20,732 nt of DNA from Desulfonatronospira sp. (GCA_003563255.1 PWSL01000276.1:1-20732), one strand, 5' to 3'; counted from the stretch's first letter, positions 1 through 7,616 are shown. Made by a program: numbers and translations. The notes: generated by a model not told the origin, from the sequence alone.

Positions 1-203
1 CGGAGGTCAATTTATAAGTTTCGCAGTAGAGATAATTACACTACAGAAATATTTCTATAGTTTTATATCCTGTCTCAATTGGGGACAATTGGGGACAGGC
101 ACCCCGCAGTTGTTTATAAAACACGTAAGTCTTCTGTCAGAAAAAAGGTGCGGGGAGCCGGTTCCAGGAGATCAATTTATTTGTTTCGCTGTAGTGATAA
201 CGA
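1..203. repeat. Degenerate copies of the GGGGAC palindromic repeat family
   Basis: Two similar arms occur in the same orientation at 1-36 and 166-200; both read roughly ggaggtcaattta-taagtttcgctgtagtgataa. They match the reverse complement of 11835-11870 at most positions. Between them, ggggacaggcaccccgca (91-108) is partly complementary to tgcggggagccggttcc (149-165), so 91-165 can fold into a long imperfect hairpin. A second GGGGACAA unit lies at 81-88. The open frame at 79-453 runs through this repeat DNA and is not a credible gene. With the next entries this explains most of the gene-free stretch 1-573. Confidence 0.7.
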
Positions 204-310
204 AAGCATAACCATTCAGGGGAAGCCGGATCCGGTCTTGGGACTATCCCCACAACACCTTGCCTGCACAAATACCAAAATTACAGACGTGAAATTTTGT
301 GAACCTGCAC

Positions 311-458
311 TAGCACTACAGCGACACTTTGTGTTAATTATTGCCCTGGCCACCGGGGACAGGCACTTTTGCCGAACTCAAACCGTAATATGGCAGGACT
401 CTCGGCGGCAAAAGAGCCAGTCCCCTTCGAGTTCAAATAAAGTGTCGCTGTAGTGCTA
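311..458. repeat. Palindromic element with perfect 20-bp terminal inverted repeats
   Basis: The ends tagcactacagcgacacttt (311-330) and aaagtgtcgctgtagtgcta (439-458) are perfect reverse complements. Inside is a second inverted pair, ggggacaggcacttttgccg (near 356-375) against cggcaaaagagccagtcccc (near 406-425), matching at about 17 of 20 positions. The whole 148 bp can form a long stem. The terminal sequence is shared with arms at 166-200 and 11835-11870. There is no transposase in it; it resembles a MITE or a REP-type unit. Confidence 0.8.
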
Positions 459-495
459 ATCACGCCAAAGGCGTGATTATCGAGGGACAGTCCCC
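458..495. repeat. Two short hairpins downstream of the 311-458 element
   Basis: AATCACGCC (458-466) and GGCGTGATT (470-478) form a perfect 9-bp stem with a 3-nt loop. Next comes GGGAC-A-GTCCC (484-494), another copy of the family core. No T-run follows on the plus strand, so this is better read as repeat structure than as a terminator. From 496 to 573 I see only CCGGT/ACCGG (about 550-564), a small hairpin just before the first gene, and no convincing promoter. Confidence 0.6.
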
Positions 496-573
496 AGATC
501 GGTCGCTGTCTGTCACCATTGTGGCCCCCCCTGAATAGTTACACGAAAGCCGGTCTAAAACCGGGTGAATGCC

Positions 574-1266
574 ATGGCAAAAAAAGACAAGGATAATTCC
601 TCCGATCAGGAGCTTGCCCTGGATCAGGATGAAATAAGTACCGACCGAAGTAAGGAAAAAGTCGAGCTGGATCTCGATGACGCACCCTTTCTGGAGGAAG
701 ACGAAGAAGAAGAGGAGCCGATCCCTAAGGAAGAAATAGAAGATGTCGATAAAGAAATTATAGAGGATCATGAAGACCAGGAAACGGCTGCTCCCTGGTG
801 GAAACAGAAAAGTGCAATTGCCGCCTTTGGCAGCGTTCTTATAATTCTTTTACTTGTGACAGGCTACCTGCTTATACCAACCAGGCAAGAGCCTCCATTG
901 GCACCTCAGCCGGAGCTGGAAGTTGTTGAAGAAACAGTTGAAGAACCTCCCGAAAAGGTTCTAAAGGAAAAAATAGTTCAATTTCAGCCTTTTATTGTGG
1001 ACATCGAATACGGCGGTAAAATCCACTTTCTTCGAACCAGACTTTCCTTGTCGGTTTTTGGAATCGAAGCGGCCCGGGAGGTGGAAGACAAAAAACTGAT
1101 CCTGCGGGATTCAATTTATTATTACCTGCGTAACAAGGACGACTCTTTTCTAATGGACAGCAATAACACAGAATCTATTTCCCAGGACCTAATGTCGATT
1201 GTGCAGCAGTATTTAGGTCGGGATAAACTGCAGAACATAGTAATCGAGGATTACAGGGTGAATTAA
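574..1266 (+). CDS. FliL-domain flagellar basal body-associated membrane protein
   Basis: The product has about 230 residues. Residues 1-72 are extremely acidic, with runs of E and D and no predicted fold. One hydrophobic helix spans about 81-101. A Pro/Glu-rich linker follows, then a FliL-like periplasmic domain from about 134 to the end (FQPFIVDIEYGG, RTRLSLSVFG, ILRDSIYYYLRNK, NIVIEDYRVN). FliL-type proteins sit around the flagellar stator and basal body in the inner membrane and affect torque. I chose ATG 574 because GGGTGA precedes it by 5 nt; GTG 565 would add three residues but has no ribosome binding site. The stop TAA abuts the next start. The acidic cytoplasmic N-terminus is longer than in typical short FliL proteins. 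The chemotaxis gene cheV in the same operon supports a motility role. Confidence 0.8.
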   Translation: MAKKDKDNSSDQELALDQDEISTDRSKEKVELDLDDAPFLEEDEEEEEPIPKEEIEDVDKEIIEDHEDQETAAPWWKQKSAIAAFGSVLIILLLVTGYLLIPTRQEPPLAPQPELEVVEETVEEPPEKVLKEKIVQFQPFIVDIEYGGKIHFLRTRLSLSVFGIEAAREVEDKKLILRDSIYYYLRNKDDSFLMDSNNTESISQDLMSIVQQYLGRDKLQNIVIEDYRVN

Positions 1267-1572
1267 ATGATACATCCCTTAAGTCTGCCGGTTGTGGCGG
1301 CCCAGTCCCATATAGCCCAGCATTTCCAGGTGGCGGCCCATAATTCTCCTGAGAGGTACCAGGCTGTACTGAGTGACATCGCCGTATCAAAATTCAACCA
1401 GGAAAAAGGAATGGTGCCTCCAACGGACAAGATCACTCAGATAAACCCGCAGAAAGAGCATCAGAGCAGAAAACACCTGGGGCCGGATAAGTCTTTTACC
1501 AGAAAAAAGTCTTCAGATGAACAGGAAAATCCAATACCCCTTTCAGAAAACATTGTGGACCTCAAGGTATAG
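1267..1572 (+). CDS. Small hypothetical protein following the FliL-like gene
   Basis: The ATG directly follows the TAA of the upstream gene. The ribosome binding site, GGGTGA, lies inside that gene's end about 6 nt upstream, so the two are probably translationally coupled. The 101-aa product has no signal peptide and no membrane segment. Residues 3-21 (HPLSLPVVAAQSHIAQHFQ) are the only well-ordered part and look like an amphipathic helix. The rest is rich in K, Q, E and P and is probably disordered. I do not recognise a family. Its place between a FliL-domain gene and a membrane coiled-coil gene suggests a motility-linked accessory role, which is inference only. Confidence 0.65.
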   Translation: MIHPLSLPVVAAQSHIAQHFQVAAHNSPERYQAVLSDIAVSKFNQEKGMVPPTDKITQINPQKEHQSRKHLGPDKSFTRKKSSDEQENPIPLSENIVDLKV

Positions 1573-1611
1573 CTCGTGCAATTTCTGCAGGTCCCGGGAC
1601 ACAGCTGATAG

Positions 1612-2034
1612 ATGAGTTCATTTCACTGGATTTTGCTGGTTGTCAGTGCAGTAGAAGTTATTTTGCTTGCTCTGGTCTTTGTGTTCTTTTTCCGCCTGCG
1701 GCGATCCGAAAACATCCTGACTCACCTGCAGGATAATCAGGAAAAATTCCTTGAACGACTCAATTTCAACACCCAACTGGAAAATGAACTGGTGTCAACT
1801 TTTGAAAAGCGCCAGAAAGAATTGACTGAACTGGAACATAAACTGGACCTCAGAGTTAAGGAACTTAACAAACTGATTCGACATGCCGAAAAATTTACCA
1901 AGTCCCCCCAGTTCATGAAACAAATCATAGTAACCGGGTACCAGAACGGACGTTCCGTGGAGGAACTGGCCAGAGCAACCGGCATGTCCGTAGACGAGGT
2001 GGAACTCATTGTGGAAGGGTACCGTGGCCGGTAA
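1612..2034 (+). CDS. Membrane-anchored coiled-coil protein with C-terminal helical motif (DUF2802/DUF6115-like)
   Basis: The product has 140 residues. Residues about 4-27 form one transmembrane helix, followed by RLRR, which suits an N-out, C-in anchor. Residues about 35-95 are a charged helical region with coiled-coil character. The C-terminus (about 100-140) contains GRSVEELARATGMSVDEVELI, read here as two short pieces, GRSVEELARATG and MSVDEVELI; this is the small helix-turn-helix-like ending seen in DUF2802/DUF6115-type proteins, which often neighbour flagellar and chemotaxis genes. That family link is from memory and not tested. There is no clear Shine-Dalgarno before ATG 1612. Function is unknown; a structural or regulatory role in motility is inferred from context. 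Confidence 0.7.
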   Translation: MSSFHWILLVVSAVEVILLALVFVFFFRLRRSENILTHLQDNQEKFLERLNFNTQLENELVSTFEKRQKELTELEHKLDLRVKELNKLIRHAEKFTKSPQFMKQIIVTGYQNGRSVEELARATGMSVDEVELIVEGYRGR

Positions 2035-2053
2035 AAATAACTGAATAATCGAA

Positions 2054-2359
2054 ATGAACATTTTTGGTCCAGGCTACAGGGAAAGCTCTAAAGATGAATC
2101 CAGGGAAAACCCCAGGGTCAGAAGTTTCAGACGCAGGTACAGCCCCGGAGAAATAATCAGGGGTACCGTTCTGGAATATGACACTACCAATATGGCCTGG
2201 GTCCTGGTAGATGACCTCCGGGTCCTGGCCTGGATCAGGGACCACCATTTCCGGGGAAGGCTTCTGCATCTGCAGGTGGAAAGCATGCATCCTGAAATTG
2301 TGCTCAAAGAGGTGGAGCTTGACCCTGATGGCAGAAAAAGATTCAGCATAGTGGTGTAA
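2054..2359 (+). CDS. Small basic hypothetical protein, possibly a beta-barrel fold
   Basis: The product has 101 residues and no signal peptide or membrane helix. The N-terminal 30 residues are polar and basic. From about residue 31, alternating hydrophobic strands with glycines (GEIIRGTVLEYD, MAWVLVDDLRVLAWI, GRLLHLQVESMHPEIVLKEVEL) suggest a small beta-barrel such as an OB-like fold, resembling the repeating strand pattern in N-terminal parts of FliK-type proteins. This is a shape argument, not a homology call. No strong ribosome binding site is seen. The gene lies 19 nt after the coiled-coil gene and 3 nt before dus, so it belongs to the same transcript. Confidence 0.6.
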   Translation: MNIFGPGYRESSKDESRENPRVRSFRRRYSPGEIIRGTVLEYDTTNMAWVLVDDLRVLAWIRDHHFRGRLLHLQVESMHPEIVLKEVELDPDGRKRFSIVV

Positions 2360-2362
2360 ACA

Positions 2363-3349
2363 GTGCTGTCCACTCCAAGCCCCTCTGCTGCCCTCCCCTT
2401 TACACCCGGCTCCCCCTGGCTGGCTCCCCTGGCCGGTTATTCAGACCTCCCTTTCAGACTTTTGTGCCGCAAATGGGGCTGTATGGCGGCCTGCACCGAA
2501 ATGGTCAGCGCGAAAGGCCTTTTTTATTCCACGGCCAACACCATGCGCCTGCTGCAGACCAGTGCTGAAGACCAGCCCCTGGTGGTACAGCTTTACGGCA
2601 ATGAACCGGAAATCATGTCCCGGGCTGTATATCAACTCTGCAGCATGGGGTTTGCATACTTTGATCTCAATTGCGGTTGTTCCGTAAACAAAGTAGTCAA
2701 AACCGGATCAGGGGCTGCTCTTCTCAAAAATCCCCGACTGCTGCTGGAGATGGTCTCGGCCATGACTCAACATGCCGGAGCAGGCAGGGTGGGAGTGAAA
2801 ATGCGCCTGGGCTGGAGCAACCAGGAAATTGTTTACCTGTATCTGGCCAAACCACTGGCAGATGCAGGGGCCGGGTGGATTACTCTGCATCCCAGGACTG
2901 CGGTGCAGCAGTTCACAGGCCGGGCCAGGCACCAGGCTTTGCAGGAGCTCAAGACTGTTTCCAGCATCCCGGTTGTCGCCAGCGGAGATTTGTTCACCGC
3001 CCGGGATGCACTGCAATGTGTCCAGTCCACCGGGGTGGATACTGTCATGTTTGCCAGGGGTGCTCTCATGGATCCTGCTGTGGGAATGCGTTACCAGCAT
3101 CTGCTTCAGGGGCGCCGGGACCTGCCCAGCAACCGGGATTTTGTTTTACGGCTGTGCCGGGAGGCGATAGATGTTTACCGCAGGTATTCCACCACACGGG
3201 CTGTACTCAAGCTCAGGTCCCTGCTTCCCAGGATGATGCGCGGCCTCCCCGGTGCAAAGGAATTGCGCAAAAGGATAATATTATGTAAAGAGTGGCAGGA
3301 TTTGGAGGAAGTGATGACATCTGCACAAAGACATCCGGAGACGCAATGA
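2363..3349 (+). CDS. dus: tRNA-dihydrouridine synthase (Dus family)
   Basis: This flavoenzyme reduces uridines in tRNA to dihydrouridine using FMN and NADPH in the cytoplasm. The 328-aa length fits the family. Motifs in order: LAPLAGYSDLPFR (20-32, FMN site), EMVSAKG (46-52), PLVVQLYG (72-79), DLNCGCSVNKV (101-111) with the catalytic cysteine at C106, VKMRLG (145-150), LHPRT (175-179), SGD (207-209) and ARGAL (231-235). The usual GCP after DLN is GCS here, a small departure beside the catalytic residue. The start is GTG 2363, because the next methionine lies beyond the FMN motif; no good ribosome binding site is visible. The end overlaps ispH by 4 nt. The exact subgroup (DusA, B or C) cannot be fixed by eye. 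Confidence 0.92.
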   Translation: MLSTPSPSAALPFTPGSPWLAPLAGYSDLPFRLLCRKWGCMAACTEMVSAKGLFYSTANTMRLLQTSAEDQPLVVQLYGNEPEIMSRAVYQLCSMGFAYFDLNCGCSVNKVVKTGSGAALLKNPRLLLEMVSAMTQHAGAGRVGVKMRLGWSNQEIVYLYLAKPLADAGAGWITLHPRTAVQQFTGRARHQALQELKTVSSIPVVASGDLFTARDALQCVQSTGVDTVMFARGALMDPAVGMRYQHLLQGRRDLPSNRDFVLRLCREAIDVYRRYSTTRAVLKLRSLLPRMMRGLPGAKELRKRIILCKEWQDLEEVMTSAQRHPETQ

Positions 3350-4224
3350 AAGAAAGAGTGCTCCTTGCTGAAAGCGCCGGCTTCTGCATGGGGGTCAGCC
3401 TGGCCCTTGGCAAGCTGGACCAGGCCATCAAAAACAAGATAAACCAAAACATATTCACTTACGGTCCAATCATCCACAATCCCCAGGTACTGGAATATTA
3501 CAGCAACAAGGGGGTCAGAATCATTGATGATTGCCTGAAGCCTCGATCAGGGGATATGGTTATCATTCGGGCCCATGGAGTGCCTTTGCTGGTCGAGGAA
3601 CAGCTCCGAAAACGCAACATCGAAATCCTGGACGCCACCTGCCCCAAAGTCAAGAAGGCCCAGCTCCTGATTCAGAAAAACAGCTATCTTTCTGACTGCC
3701 TATTAATTTACGGGGAACAGGATCACCCAGAGGTCAAGGGACTTTTGAGCTATGCCGGCTGCCCGGCATATCTGTTTGAAAACACCAAAGAATTCAGGGA
3801 GCTTACCCTGATGCCAACAGGGCGATACTGTCTGGTGTCCCAAACCACCCAGGACCGGCAGGAGTTTTTGTCAATCGCCCGGGAACTGAAAAAAAAACTG
3901 GAAAAAGATATCATCATTCTGGATACCATTTGCGATGCCACCAAGGACCGCCAGAGCGAAACCATCGAAATCGCAGGAAAAGTGGAGTGTATGTTTGTAG
4001 TAGGTGGCAGGAACAGCGGCAACACCCGTCGCCTGTACCAGGTGGCCCGGAAATATTGCCCCAGTTGTCTGCACATAGAAACCCGGGATGAAATAGATCC
4101 GGAAAAGGTTGCGGGTTGCAGCAAAGTGGGGCTTACAGCAGGGGCGTCCACGCCCAATGAGACTATCCAGTCCATCCATCAGTACCTGATGCAGATAATG
4201 AGCAGGAAAAGCCCATCTGCTTGA
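3346..4224 (+). CDS. ispH: 4-hydroxy-3-methylbut-2-enyl diphosphate reductase (IspH/LytB)
   Basis: IspH carries out the last step of the non-mevalonate isoprenoid pathway, converting HMBPP to IPP and DMAPP with a [4Fe-4S] cluster. Counted from ATG 3346 the protein has 292 residues. The three cluster cysteines are C14 (GFCMGV), C99 (DATCPKV) and C196 (DTICDAT). Substrate-site residues are present: H44 (HNP), H77 (AHGVP), H127 (DHPEV), the SQTTQD motif, SGNT (224-227) and S268 (AGASTP). The start at 3346 is preferred over the longer frame from 3292 because it has CGGAG 5 nt upstream, sits just before the first cysteine motif, and overlaps the dus stop as ATGA, which suggests coupled translation. 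Confidence 0.96.
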   Translation: MKERVLLAESAGFCMGVSLALGKLDQAIKNKINQNIFTYGPIIHNPQVLEYYSNKGVRIIDDCLKPRSGDMVIIRAHGVPLLVEEQLRKRNIEILDATCPKVKKAQLLIQKNSYLSDCLLIYGEQDHPEVKGLLSYAGCPAYLFENTKEFRELTLMPTGRYCLVSQTTQDRQEFLSIARELKKKLEKDIIILDTICDATKDRQSETIEIAGKVECMFVVGGRNSGNTRRLYQVARKYCPSCLHIETRDEIDPEKVAGCSKVGLTAGASTPNETIQSIHQYLMQIMSRKSPSA

Positions 4225-4237
4225 ACCGGAGACATTC

Positions 4238-5179
4238 ATGACCAACACCGACATACTTCTTGAAGCAGGCACCAATGAACTGGAAATCGTGGAGTTTTTC
4301 CTGAGTGAAGATCTTGGAGGAGAAAAATACCAGGGATTTTACGGAGTAAATGTAGCCAAGGTCTTACGGATTATTAACAAGCCTGATGTCACTGAAATGC
4401 CCAACACCCCTCACCCCTGTGTGTTAGGGGCCTTCAACCTTCGCTCGCGCATAATTCCACTGGTGGACCTGGGTCTTTGGCTTGAAAAGAAATCAATTCA
4501 GTCAGCATCTTCAAAAGTCATTATAACCGAATTCAACAGAGTTGTTACCGGCTTTATGGTTTCCGGGGTTACCAGGATTCACCGCTTGAGCTGGAACGCA
4601 GTGGAACCCCCGGATGTTTACATAGACGATTTCAGCGGCGGAAGTATAACCGGGGTGGTCCAGATAGAAGACAGGATAGTCTTTATCCTTGACCTGGAAA
4701 GGATTTTGGCTGAACTCAATCCGGGCCTGAGCATGACCCTGGATGTTGAAATGGTGTCAGATACTGAAAGCGGCTATATCGCCTATATTGCAGACGATTC
4801 CAACCTGATCCGGAATATGATTGCGGATCTGCTGGAAAAGGCCGGGTTCAAGGTTGTAAAATTCAAAAACGGGCAGGAAACATGGGATGAACTGCTAAAA
4901 ATTAAAGATCTCTGCAGCAGGGAGAACAGACCCCTTTCAAGTATACTCCATGTGGTTGTATCCGATATAGAAATGCCTGCCATGGACGGTCTGACCCTGA
5001 CCAAAAAAATCAAGGAAGACCCCACGCTCGGCGCTCTGCCGGTCATCCTTTTTTCTTCACTGATAAGCGACAGATTGAGTCACAAGGGTGCATCCGTGGG
5101 AGCTGACGACCAGATATCCAAACCTGAAATCTCTCTCCTGGCTCAGAAAGCCATGACCCTTATCCAGCAGAGGCTTTAG
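4238..5179 (+). CDS. cheV: CheV-type chemotaxis adaptor (CheW domain plus response-regulator receiver)
   Basis: CheV proteins couple chemoreceptors to the kinase CheA, and the receiver domain tunes this by phosphorylation. Residues about 15-165 form a CheW-like domain (FYGVNVAKVLRII, NLRSRIIPLVDL, VVQIEDRIVFILDLERIL). Residues about 180-311 form a receiver domain with the acidic pair D186/D187, the phospho-acceptor D243 (VVVSDIEMPAMDG), S273/S274 and K295 (ISKPE), so it should be phosphorylatable. The length of 313 fits the family. CCGGAG stands 6 nt before ATG 4238. It is the last gene of the plus-strand operon, and its presence supports reading the small upstream genes as motility-related. 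No clear intrinsic terminator with a T-run follows. Confidence 0.93.
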   Translation: MTNTDILLEAGTNELEIVEFFLSEDLGGEKYQGFYGVNVAKVLRIINKPDVTEMPNTPHPCVLGAFNLRSRIIPLVDLGLWLEKKSIQSASSKVIITEFNRVVTGFMVSGVTRIHRLSWNAVEPPDVYIDDFSGGSITGVVQIEDRIVFILDLERILAELNPGLSMTLDVEMVSDTESGYIAYIADDSNLIRNMIADLLEKAGFKVVKFKNGQETWDELLKIKDLCSRENRPLSSILHVVVSDIEMPAMDGLTLTKKIKEDPTLGALPVILFSSLISDRLSHKGASVGADDQISKPEISLLAQKAMTLIQQRL

Positions 5180-5232
5180 ACCTGCTCCTGAAAACCGACA
5201 ATTCGGGCCGCCGGAAAACCCGGCCTCAATCA

Positions 5233-5307
5233 GCGCTACAGCAAAGCTTACTTATCAACCTCTCCCTTACGTACACACGTTCTGTGGTGGACAACGGGCA
5301 AAGCCCG
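5233..5307. repeat. Partial repeat arm and small hairpin between cheV and proB
   Basis: Positions 5233-5263 (gcgctacagcaaagcttac then ttatcaacctct) are a degenerate copy of the arm at 11838-11869 (gcactacagcgaaacttat then tgattgacctcc). CGGGC-AAA-GCCCG at 5295-5307 is a 5-bp hairpin with the same AAA loop as the longer GCGGGC-AAA-GCCCGC at 13836-13850. A weak GC-rich fold at about 5206-5226 lacks a T-run. The two genes here converge, so these structures may serve as inefficient terminators. Confidence 0.5.
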
Positions 5308-5324
5308 CGTTGGTAGGTTAAGAG

Positions 5325-6473
5325 TTAGAGTACGGCATCCAAGAGCATATTATCCCTGTGGATGGCTTCAGGATAAAGGCATTGACCCAGCACTCCCTCT
5401 ATTTCCCTGGACTTCTTGCCCATAATCTGCCGCAGATCCGATGCCTTGTAATTGCTCAACCCCACTGCAGGAGACCTGGAACTGCCCTGCTCCGTTATCT
5501 TGATCAAAGCCCCCTTGCCGAAGTTGCCCCGGACTTCAACTATGCCTGCCGGCAGCAGGCTCTTGCCCTTTTCAAACACCGCTGCCGCAGCACCGCCGTC
5601 CACTACTACCTCACCTGCCGGCTCCTGGTTGTAAGCAAACCAGAACTTGCGGCTGGATATGCTCTTGTCACGGGGAAGAATCCAGGTGCCAAGCTCCTGG
5701 CCGTCAAAGGCTTTTTCCAGGGAAAACCTTTCCCTGCCGGACAGAATAAGGGTGGGAACGCCAAGCTGGGCTGCCTTTCTAGCCGACAGGAGCTTACTGT
5801 ACATACCGCCACTGCCCTGTTCTGTCTTACCGCTGCACATTTTTTCCAGAGGCTGGGAGTCTATGTCTGTTATACAGGCAATCCTCCCGGCCTCAGGGTT
5901 TTCCTTGGGATTCTCATAATATACCCCGTCGGCTGAGGTAAGATTTATGAATAGATCCGCCTCCACCAGGTTCAGGATCATGACTCCCAGGGCGTCGTTG
6001 TCACCGAAACGCAGTTCCTGAACCGCCACGGTATCGTTTTCGTTTATTATGGGGATCGCCCTCCACTTCAGAAGCTGAAGTATTGTATTGCGGGCATTAA
6101 TAAAACGTTCCCTGCTTTTGAGGTCATTTCTGGTGAGAAGGATCTGGGCGGTAATTTTGCCGTAACGCCCGAAAATCTCGTCATAGCAATGCATGAGTCT
6201 GCTCTGGCCCACCGCAGAGGTAGCCTGCTTGAACACAAGATCGCTTTTGCTTTTGCATGAGGAAAGCACCTTGCAACCGGCGGCAACCGCTCCGGAAGAG
6301 ACCATTATGATGTCCATGCCCCGGTCGTGCAACAGGGCAATCTGATCGGCCAGCCTGCTGACAACTCGCAGATCCAGGCCCTCTCTGTCCGTAAGCACTG
6401 CACTGCCTATCTTGATAACAACCCGGCCTGCACCGGCAAGGATTTTATGGGTGGTTTCGCGCAAGTCTTTCAT
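5325..6473 (-). CDS. proB: Glutamate 5-kinase with C-terminal PUA domain
   Basis: ProB phosphorylates the side-chain carboxylate of glutamate with ATP, the first committed step of proline synthesis. The 382-aa protein has the amino acid kinase fold at about 1-265: VVIKIGSAVLT (18-28), VSSGAVAAG (58-66), INENDTVA (143-150), FGDNDALG (156-163) and GSGGMYSKLLSARKA (220-234, where many relatives have GTGGM-TK). A PUA domain fills about 285-365. Its ATG overlaps the obgE stop in ATGA, so translation is probably coupled to obgE. A lone proB without proA beside it, placed after obgE, is an arrangement I associate with Desulfovibrionales. In saline habitats this step can also feed proline for osmoprotection; that is a general point and not shown here. 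Confidence 0.95.
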   Translation of the reverse strand: MKDLRETTHKILAGAGRVVIKIGSAVLTDREGLDLRVVSRLADQIALLHDRGMDIIMVSSGAVAAGCKVLSSCKSKSDLVFKQATSAVGQSRLMHCYDEIFGRYGKITAQILLTRNDLKSRERFINARNTILQLLKWRAIPIINENDTVAVQELRFGDNDALGVMILNLVEADLFINLTSADGVYYENPKENPEAGRIACITDIDSQPLEKMCSGKTEQGSGGMYSKLLSARKAAQLGVPTLILSGRERFSLEKAFDGQELGTWILPRDKSISSRKFWFAYNQEPAGEVVVDGGAAAAVFEKGKSLLPAGIVEVRGNFGKGALIKITEQGSSRSPAVGLSNYKASDLRQIMGKKSREIEGVLGQCLYPEAIHRDNMLLDAVL

Positions 6474-7540
6474 AATGGGTGGCTTGTTATAGTGAGGGGG
6501 TGTCTGTCCCCCTTTTTTCCTTGCTCAACCTCTTCCGACATTCGGTAATAACTGTTCCACATCTCCTGGAGCAGAGAGTCAACCCCGGTTTTTTCCAGGG
6601 CTGAAATCAAGTGCACCCTCCCAGGCAGGGCTGCAGAAGATTTTTTAAGTCTGTCCAGCTCAGGATCACTGAGTAAATCGATCTTGTTCAAAGCCAGAAT
6701 CTGTTTTCTGGAGGCCAGTTCAGGGGAATACTTCTTTAGTTCCTGGTTCAAAATCTCAAAGCCATGCCATGGATGATCCAGGTCAATGTCTTCCACGCTC
6801 AGGATATGTACCAGGAACCTGGTACGCTCCACATGTTTTAAAAACCTGTCCCCCAGACCCCTGCCCTGGTGTGCCCCGGTTATGAGGCCGGGTATGTCAG
6901 CCACAACCATCAGTGTGTCGTGCTCGTCCCGCACTACGCCCAGGTTGGGATTAATTGTGGTGAAGGGATAGGATCCGATTTTGGGCCTGGCAGCAGAGAT
7001 AACTGAAACAAGAGTAGATTTTCCGGCATTGGGAAAGCCAAGCAGACCCGCATCAGCCAGAATTTTCAGGTGCAGCCTCAGGCGTAGTTCCAATCCTTCT
7101 TCCCCGGGCTGGGCAAATCTGGGGGCCCGCATGGTGGATGACTTGAAATGCGAATTACCCTTGCCTCCCCTGCCCCCGGCGGCCAGAAGCACCTTCTGCC
7201 CCGCTTGAACCAGGTCCGCCAGCAGAGTCTCCTCCCCGTCCTGGATGGAGAATACCTGGGTGCCCACCGGCAGATATATTACCAGGTCCTTGCCGGATCT
7301 TCCGAATCTCTGTCCACCCATTCCGGGACGTCCGTTTTCCGCGGCGAACAGGCGCTTGCGTTTGAAGTCGTAAAGGGTCAGCAGCCCATGATCAGCCTGC
7401 ACGTAAAGACTACCCCCGGCGCCTCCGTCGCCCCCGTCAGGACCGCCTTTGGGAATAAACCTCTCCCTGCGAAAGGAAACACATCCGTCCCCTCCCTTGC
7501 CTGAACGGACAGTAATCTCGGCTTCGTCAACAAAACGCAT
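6470..7540 (-). CDS. obgE: GTPase Obg/CgtA, ribosome-associated
   Basis: Obg is an essential GTPase that binds the 50S subunit and links ribosome assembly to the stringent response. Residues 1-158 are the glycine-rich Obg fold (GKGGDGCVSFRRE, GGPDGGDGGAGG, GGRGGKGN). The G domain runs from about 159: P-loop GFPNAGKS (168-175), TT at 194-195, DIPG (215-218), NKID (285-288) and SAL (313-315). The natural fold seems to end near residue 340. The last residues, including GDRHPLT, come from a repeat core in the DNA and then overlap proB by 4 nt. The start has GAGGT 7 nt upstream. A strong intrinsic terminator ends only 12 nt before this ATG, so expression depends on read-through from rplU-rpmA or a promoter inside rpmA. 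Confidence 0.96.
   Translation of the reverse strand: MRFVDEAEITVRSGKGGDGCVSFRRERFIPKGGPDGGDGGAGGSLYVQADHGLLTLYDFKRKRLFAAENGRPGMGGQRFGRSGKDLVIYLPVGTQVFSIQDGEETLLADLVQAGQKVLLAAGGRGGKGNSHFKSSTMRAPRFAQPGEEGLELRLRLHLKILADAGLLGFPNAGKSTLVSVISAARPKIGSYPFTTINPNLGVVRDEHDTLMVVADIPGLITGAHQGRGLGDRFLKHVERTRFLVHILSVEDIDLDHPWHGFEILNQELKKYSPELASRKQILALNKIDLLSDPELDRLKKSSAALPGRVHLISALEKTGVDSLLQEMWNSYYRMSEEVEQGKKGDRHPLTITSHPL
6492..6514. repeat. GGGGGACAGACACCCCC repeat core inside the obgE 3' end
   Basis: On the minus strand the sequence reads gggggacagacaccccctcac. It is a short copy of the dispersed GGGGACAGGCACC core and lies in frame within the last codons of obgE, where it encodes GDRHPLT. The same peptide start, GDRHP, would be read from the repeat at 91-105. 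Confidence 0.65.
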
Positions 7541-7552
7541 ACTGCAGACCTC

Positions 7553-7589
7553 AAAAAAAAGGCCGCCTGGAGATGCACTCCCGGCGGCC
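7553..7589 (-). terminator. Rho-independent terminator between rpmA and obgE
   Basis: Read on the minus strand, GGCCGCC plus GGGAG pair across a 5-nt loop with CTCC plus GGCGGCC (7-bp and 4-bp stems separated by a single mismatch), followed at once by eight T residues (7560 to 7553). This is a textbook intrinsic terminator after the L27 gene. Its T-run ends 12 nt before the obgE start, so it may act as an attenuator. Confidence 0.88.
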
Positions 7590-7616
7590 GGCCATGATAA
7601 TCAGGACAAGAAAAAA

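Noticed and set aside
79..453. 124-aa plus-strand open frame
   Set aside because: It runs through repeat arms and palindromes (91-203, 311-458), has no ribosome binding site and encodes no recognisable domain.
460..771. 103-aa minus-strand open frame
   Set aside because: It overlaps the start of the FliL-like gene antisense; its hydrophobicity is the mirror of the acidic GAA/GAC-rich coding strand.
5206..5226. GC-rich fold after cheV as an intrinsic terminator
   Set aside because: Imperfect stem and no T-run on either strand.
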